Below are positions 6,761-9,915 of a stretch of DNA of 9,915 bases, piece after piece. The DNA is from Chloroflexota bacterium (GTDB lineage Bacteria; Chloroflexota; Anaerolineae; Anaerolineales; Anaerolineaceae): assembly GCA_029777225.1 (NCBI GenBank), contig JAKOSR010000020.1, positions 1 through 9,915 on the forward strand, read 5' to 3'. The position numbers and the translations under genes were made by a program. Positions within the stretch are counted from its first letter, which is position 1. Each line of letters begins with the position of its first letter. The notes below the pieces were generated by a model that worked only from the letters and a program-made list of their open reading frames with translations, did no database searches and was not told where the DNA came from.

Positions 6761-6788
6761 GGTCACGTTCCGCCCTTGAACCTGACGG
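6761..6788. repeat. 28-base intergenic repeat, copy 2
   Basis: Begins GGTCACGTTC and ends GAACCTGACGG. It differs from copy 1 at three positions (6, 12 and 25 of the unit), one of which spoils one pair of the inverted repeat. The copies begin 111 bases apart and flank the GTTGGGT palindrome. Confidence 0.7.
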
Positions 6789-6853
6789 GACCATACCTTC
6801 ATCCTTTTCTCCTTCCCCCCGCAAAATGATTTCCCCCTTTTTCCCGGTTACGC

Positions 6854-6882
6854 TTGTCCTAATCATCACTCTCGAATAAAAT
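6854..6882 (+). promoter_or_regulatory. Predicted promoter of trmD, giving a leaderless transcript
   Basis: TTGTCC (6854-6859, 4/6 match), a 17-base spacer and TAAAAT (6877-6882, 5/6 match). Transcription would start about 6-7 bases past the -10 box, at or next to the A of the trmD ATG at 6889. No Shine-Dalgarno sequence lies before that ATG, which fits leaderless translation. Confidence 0.55.
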
Positions 6883-6888
6883 TCCACC

Positions 6889-7653
6889 ATGCGCGTTGAC
6901 CTGTTCAGTCTCTTCCCGGATGTATTTCGACCATACCTGGAAATTTCCATTCTCAAGCGGGCCATTCAAAACGGTTTGCTCGAGGTCCATACGCACAATA
7001 TCCGCGCTTATGCCACAGACCGCCATCACACCACCGATGACACCCCCTATGGTGGCGGGGGCGGGATGATTATGAAGCCTGAACCCGTCTTCGCGGCCGT
7101 GGAAGACGTCTTGGGATCCCCTCCCAACTGCCCGGTCATCATGCTCTGCCCCCAAGGGGAACTGTTCACTCAAAAAATCGCCCGTGAACTCGCGACCTAT
7201 CCTCACCTCGCCCTGCTCTGTGGCCGGTACGAGAGTTTTGATGAACGCATTCGTTCCCAGCTCGCGACCCGCGTGCTTTCCATTGGCGATTACGTGCTAA
7301 CAGGCGGAGAGCTCCCTGCCCTGGTGGTGCTGGACGCGATTGCCCGGCTTCAGCCCGGAGTGCTCGGTGACAATGAGGCCACCAGTGATGATTCCTTCTC
7401 CGAAGCCGGCCTGCTTGAATACCCGCAATACACCAAACCGGTCGAATTTCGTGGCTGGCGCGTGCCGGATGTACTCCTGAACGGTAACCTGGGCGAACAA
7501 CTCAAGTGGAAACACGAGCAGTCCCTGTTGCGCACCCTTCGCTGGCGGCCGGATTTATTGGCAAAATACCCATTGAGCGAGGATGACCTGCGGGTCATTG
7601 AAGATTTCATCAACCTTGAACTCTCTCAGGATGTTGAGGGAGAACCAGACTAA
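6889..7653 (+). CDS. trmD: tRNA (guanine(37)-N1)-methyltransferase TrmD
   Basis: Transfers methyl from S-adenosylmethionine to N1 of G37 in tRNAs with G36-G37, which prevents +1 frameshifting; a SPOUT-fold homodimer in the cytosol. Seen: 254 aa, usual length. Motifs in order: MRVDLFSLFPDVF; DDTPYGGGGGMIMKPEP (50-66); the knot segments LLCGRYESFDERI (109-121) and SIGDYVLTGGELPALVVLDA (131-150); then S166-D-D168-S-F and GLLEYPQYTKP (174-184), with the catalytic Asp at 168. The usual GRYEG has Ser116 in place of Gly. Start: an in-frame TAA at 6877 makes the ATG at 6889 the first available, with no ribosome site before it. It is not beside rpsP, rimM or rplS, its common partners. A transporter gene follows after 10 bases, so the two are probably one transcript. 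Confidence 0.97.
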   Translation: MRVDLFSLFPDVFRPYLEISILKRAIQNGLLEVHTHNIRAYATDRHHTTDDTPYGGGGGMIMKPEPVFAAVEDVLGSPPNCPVIMLCPQGELFTQKIARELATYPHLALLCGRYESFDERIRSQLATRVLSIGDYVLTGGELPALVVLDAIARLQPGVLGDNEATSDDSFSEAGLLEYPQYTKPVEFRGWRVPDVLLNGNLGEQLKWKHEQSLLRTLRWRPDLLAKYPLSEDDLRVIEDFINLELSQDVEGEPD

Positions 7654-7663
7654 AGGAGAGGCA

Positions 7664-8965
7664 GTGGAAAAAGAAAAGTTCAACATTGGTAAGACGTTCT
7701 TAATAGGTTTTGGCTTTTTTGGCGTGATGATTGCCTGGTCGGTTTATAACTCATTCGTTCCCTTGTTCCTGGCAAACAAATTCAATCTCAACGCGGCCAT
7801 GATCGGCTTCTTTATGACGCTCGATAACATCGCCGCCCTCTTCATCCAACCCGCCATCGGGTCCATTTCCGACCGGACGCGCACCAAGATAGGCCGCCGC
7901 TTGCCCTTCATGCTAACCGGAGCACCCATCGCGGCGATCGCCTTTTTCTTCGCGCCTTTGGTCGCTATCCCCGTGCTTAAGGTCCCCGAGCCTGCGCGCC
8001 TGCCCCTCTTCGTGGCCTGCACGATTACCTTCATGCTGAGCATGGCCATCTGGCGCACGCCTGTGGTCGCTCTCATGCCAGATGTCACTCCTTCCAAACA
8101 TCGCTCTGTCGCCAATGGCGTCATCAACTTCATGGGCGGCATCGGTTCCATCACCGCTTTCCTCGTGGGTGGCAAACTGTACAAGCTCAACCCGGCCTAT
8201 CCATTCTGGATGGCCGCGGTATTATTGCTCGTCGGTGTGATGTTGGTTTTCGCCTTCGTACGCGAACCCAAGATCTATGAAGAAAACCCCAACATCGAGA
8301 GGCCGAACCTCTGGAAGAGTCTCGCGCAAATCTTTAAGGAAAAACAGCACGATGCCATCCGCATTTTCCTGGCGATATTCTTCTGGTTTGTAGCCATGAA
8401 TGCCATCGAAACATTCATGACCCTGTTCGCGAACAAGTCGCTGGGCATGCCGGAAGCCGATAGCGTCTCCATACTCACGCTCAACTCTGTTGCCTTTGTC
8501 CTGATGGCCCTCCCCGCCGGCTTTATTGGCGCGAAGATAGGGCGCAAGCGCACCATCAGCATTGGTTTGGTGGTGATGATGATAGTAATGCTCTCAATTT
8601 TCTTCTTCCCCAAAACCACCTTGACCCGACAAATCTTTACCCTGCCTATCCTGGGCCCTGTGCCTGTGGTGGGTATCATGTTGATTGTGGCTGGCCTCGG
8701 TTGGGCGCTGATTAACATTAACTCCCTGCCTGTGGTCGTGGACCTCACCGACGCGGTCCACATCGGCACGTACACCGGCTTGTATTACCTGTTTTCCACC
8801 CTGGCCGCCATTGCGGGCCCCAACATCAATGGCTGGATTGTGAAGCTGACCGGCGAAAACTACGCCTCCATCTTCATCATCGGCCCGATCTTCATGGCCC
8901 TGGCCCTGGCTTCCATCCTGACCATGAAATCCGGGGAAGCAAAAACCCAGACCACTGAACAGTAA
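7664..8965 (+). CDS. MFS transporter, SLC45/GPH-like sugar symporter family
   Basis: Polytopic inner-membrane permease with about 12 hydrophobic helices; substrate unknown, possibly a sugar or glycoside taken up with a cation. Seen: 433 aa from the chosen start. The loop after helix 2 holds GSISDRTRTKIGRRLPF (66-82), the MFS motif A region in the form seen in SLC45 and plant sucrose carriers. RTPVVALMPD (131-140) then RSVANGVINFMGGIGS (147-162) also fit that group. A second motif A-like loop, GAKIGRKRT, follows in the C-terminal half, and the C-terminus is hydrophilic. Start: GTG at 7664 with AAGGAG (7653-7658) 5 bases upstream, overlapping the trmD stop. Reading from the ATG at 7583 would overlap trmD by 71 bases and add a polar stretch not typical of the family. 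A short N-terminus MEKEKFNIGK before helix 1 supports the GTG. Probably cotranscribed with trmD. Confidence 0.88.
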   Translation: MEKEKFNIGKTFLIGFGFFGVMIAWSVYNSFVPLFLANKFNLNAAMIGFFMTLDNIAALFIQPAIGSISDRTRTKIGRRLPFMLTGAPIAAIAFFFAPLVAIPVLKVPEPARLPLFVACTITFMLSMAIWRTPVVALMPDVTPSKHRSVANGVINFMGGIGSITAFLVGGKLYKLNPAYPFWMAAVLLLVGVMLVFAFVREPKIYEENPNIERPNLWKSLAQIFKEKQHDAIRIFLAIFFWFVAMNAIETFMTLFANKSLGMPEADSVSILTLNSVAFVLMALPAGFIGAKIGRKRTISIGLVVMMIVMLSIFFFPKTTLTRQIFTLPILGPVPVVGIMLIVAGLGWALININSLPVVVDLTDAVHIGTYTGLYYLFSTLAAIAGPNINGWIVKLTGENYASIFIIGPIFMALALASILTMKSGEAKTQTTEQ

Positions 8966-8972
8966 TTGTATT

Positions 8973-9007
8973 CAAAGGCGGCATACTCCAAAGGTATGCC
9001 GCCTTTG
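8973..9007 (+). terminator. 14-bp perfect hairpin after the MFS gene, probable terminator
   Basis: CAAAGGCGGCATAC (8973-8986), loop TCCAAAG and GTATGCCGCCTTTG (8994-9007) form a perfect 14-bp stem starting 7 bases after the stop codon. The only T-run (TTT) is inside the stem and the flank is ACTCTGAC, so a U-tract is lacking. It probably ends or protects the trmD-MFS transcript. Confidence 0.7.
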
Positions 9008-9084
9008 ACTCTGACGTAGGCCTGAATGTCCAGGAGCCCCGTGTCTTTTTCCGGGGTTCAAGCTGACGCCAGTACGCTTTCGCA

Positions 9085-9112
9085 GGTCCTGTTCGGCCTT
9101 TGAACCTGGCAA
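9085..9112. repeat. 28-base intergenic repeat, degenerate copy 3
   Basis: Begins GGTCCTGTTC and ends TTTGAACCTGGCAA. It matches copy 1 at 21 of 28 positions without gaps and keeps the GTTC-N7-GAAC core. In addition GGTTCAA (9055-9061) and TTGAACC (9100-9106) form a wider inverted repeat overlapping it. Confidence 0.5.
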
Positions 9113-9214
9113 TAAACCATCTGCTCAATCCCACCTCCTGACCCAATCTACACGCCCAAACCACGCACGACCAATAGCAAACAACAAAAAGCTTCCGGCT
9201 TCAAAATTCACATC

Positions 9215-9243
9215 TTGCGCATAAAGCCCTGCTAAACTATACT
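9215..9243 (+). promoter_or_regulatory. Predicted promoter of the BMP lipoprotein gene
   Basis: TTGCGC (-35, 9215-9220, 4/6 match), a 17-base spacer and TATACT (-10, 9238-9243, 5/6 match). Transcription would start near 9250, leaving a leader of about 60 bases that carries a small hairpin and a strong ribosome site. Confidence 0.65.
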
Positions 9244-9256
9244 TGTGGTGTACCAA

Positions 9257-9271
9257 CTCGCGTCACGCGAG
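9257..9271 (+). promoter_or_regulatory. 5'-UTR hairpin before the BMP lipoprotein gene
   Basis: CTCGCG, a three-base loop TCA and CGCGAG form a perfect 6-bp stem within a few bases of the predicted transcript start. It lies 20 bases before the Shine-Dalgarno site, so it does not mask it. It could protect the 5' end of the mRNA; the role is unknown. Confidence 0.45.
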
Positions 9272-9310
9272 ATATATTTTGCCCTTTTCTTGAGAGGAGA
9301 AAAGTAAAAA

Positions 9311-9915
9311 ATGAGCAAGAAAATTATCGCTATTCTTTCTGTTTTGATCGTCAGCAGCATGATCCTGGCCGCGTGCGGGACCACCGCCACCGAAGCGCCA
9401 GCCGCCGCCAAGCTGAAGGTCTGCCAAATCACCGATACCGGCGGTATCGATGATAAATCGTTCAACGCGACTGCCTGGAAAGGCATTCAGGATTCCGTAA
9501 CCGCCCTGGGCATCGAAGCCAAGTACCTCGAGTCCAAAGAAGTTGCTGACTACGAAAAGAACCTGAACGCTTTCCTCGAGGAAAAATGCGACCTGATCAT
9601 TACCGTCGGCTACCTCATCGGCGATGCCACCAAGGCCACCGCTGAAGCCAACCCAACCGTCAAGTTCTCTATCGTGGACTATGCTTACGATCCCGCTGTT
9701 GCCAATATTGTCGGCCAGGTCTTCCAGACCGACCAGGCTGCCTATCTGGCTGGCTATGTCGCCGCTGGCGTCACCAAGACCGGCAAAGTCGGTACCTTTG
9801 GTGGTCTGCCCATCCCCACCGTTACCATCTTCATGAAGGGCTTCGCCGAGGGCGTTGCCAAATACAATGAAGTCCATGGCACCACTGTCCAGGTCCTCGG
9901 TTGGGACCTCGGGGA
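9311..9915 (+). CDS. BMP-family ABC transporter substrate-binding lipoprotein (3' end outside window)
   Basis: Surface lipoprotein that captures a ligand, in this family (PnrA/TmpC/BmpA) usually nucleosides, and hands it to an ABC permease. Seen: the first 201 codons, about 55-60% of a usual 340-360-residue protein; no stop before the edge. The N-terminus MSKKIIAILSVLIVSSMILA is a lipoprotein signal with lipobox L19-A-A-C22, so Cys22 would be lipidated, followed by a TTATEAPAAA linker. The mature part starts KLKVCQITDTGG, then DDKSFN (47-52), the BMP signature with the ligand-contacting Asp/Asn region. Further conserved segments are DLIITVGYLIGDA, VGQVFQTDQAAYLAGYVA and TKTGKVGTFGG. Start: GAGAGGAG (9292-9299) lies 11 bases before the ATG. 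It has its own promoter. Permease and ATPase genes would be expected beyond the edge but are not seen. Ligand is inferred from the family only. Confidence 0.93.
   Translation, partial: MSKKIIAILSVLIVSSMILAACGTTATEAPAAAKLKVCQITDTGGIDDKSFNATAWKGIQDSVTALGIEAKYLESKEVADYEKNLNAFLEEKCDLIITVGYLIGDATKATAEANPTVKFSIVDYAYDPAVANIVGQVFQTDQAAYLAGYVAAGVTKTGKVGTFGGLPIPTVTIFMKGFAEGVAKYNEVHGTTVQVLGWDLG

Larger units (their letters stand above)
6566..6888. other. Divergent intergenic region between the TPR operon and trmD
   Basis: This 323-base spacer between oppositely directed genes holds the TPR operon promoter (6572-6601), two copies of a 28-base repeat (6650-6677 and 6761-6788), a GTTGGGT/ACCCAAC palindrome (6696-6728) between them, and the trmD promoter (6854-6882). 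Open frames across it on either strand have no credible ribosome site or protein character. Confidence 0.7.
8966..9310. other. Intergenic region between the MFS gene and the BMP lipoprotein gene
   Basis: These 345 bases hold the hairpin at 8973-9007, a weaker inverted repeat CCCCG/CGGGG (9037-9041 and 9052-9056), the third repeat copy (9085-9112) and the promoter and leader of the lipoprotein gene (9215-9310). Between about 9113 and 9214 nothing was recognised, and no coding region is supported. Confidence 0.7.

Noticed and set aside
6570..6965. 131-residue minus-strand open frame across the divergent spacer and the trmD start
   Set aside because: It overlaps the trmD start and both repeat copies, has no ribosome site and shows no recognisable domain.
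9244..9310. Purine riboswitch before the BMP (nucleoside-type) transporter gene
   Set aside because: The leader is about 60 bases, and I see neither the three-way junction arms nor the conserved loop bases of that aptamer.
9263..9877. 204-residue minus-strand open frame opposite the BMP gene
   Set aside because: The plus strand has a promoter, strong ribosome site, lipobox and BMP signature. The minus frame is a Gly-rich shadow.

Overview
The window most likely comes from a Chloroflexota genome of the Anaerolineae type. This is inferred from style, not from a marker gene. The signs are a groESL operon under a perfect CIRCE operator, membrane-anchored TPR proteins with Pro-Thr linkers (PTPTPTR), a lipoprotein with an LAAC lipobox and an Ala/Thr/Pro linker, and clear Shine-Dalgarno sites next to a possible leaderless gene. 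There is no plasmid, phage, transposase, CRISPR or integrase signal. It reads as ordinary chromosome.

Minus-strand block (53-6538), from 5' to 3' in the direction of transcription. First come two adjacent paralogous genes for single-pass membrane proteins with large extracytoplasmic TPR solenoids (6538-5267 and 5265-3946). They are separated by one base and share a good promoter at 6572-6601. Next is the heat-shock chaperonin operon groES-groEL (3795-1834), with a sigma70-type promoter and a CIRCE element placed at the predicted transcription start. A perfect hairpin follows groEL. Then come an RpiB/LacAB-family sugar-phosphate isomerase (1542-1075), whose active-site residues deviate from classical RpiB, and a ferritin-like plus VIT1 fusion protein (919 or 928 to 53) resembling the iron exporter MbfA.

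Divergent spacer (6566-6888). It holds the TPR operon promoter, the trmD promoter, two copies of a 28-base repeat with an internal inverted repeat, and a separate GTTGGGT/ACCCAAC palindrome. A third, degenerate copy of the 28-base repeat lies at 9085-9112.

Plus-strand block (6889-9915). trmD (tRNA m1G37 methyltransferase) is followed 10 bases later by an SLC45/GPH-like MFS transporter, and a 14-bp hairpin ends the unit. After a 345-base spacer with its own promoter and a small 5'-UTR hairpin, a BMP-family (nucleoside-type) substrate-binding lipoprotein begins and runs off the right edge.

No clearly new multi-gene system is evident. The best candidates for something little described are the tandem membrane TPR pair with conserved cysteines, the intergenic repeat family, and the possible leaderless trmD.
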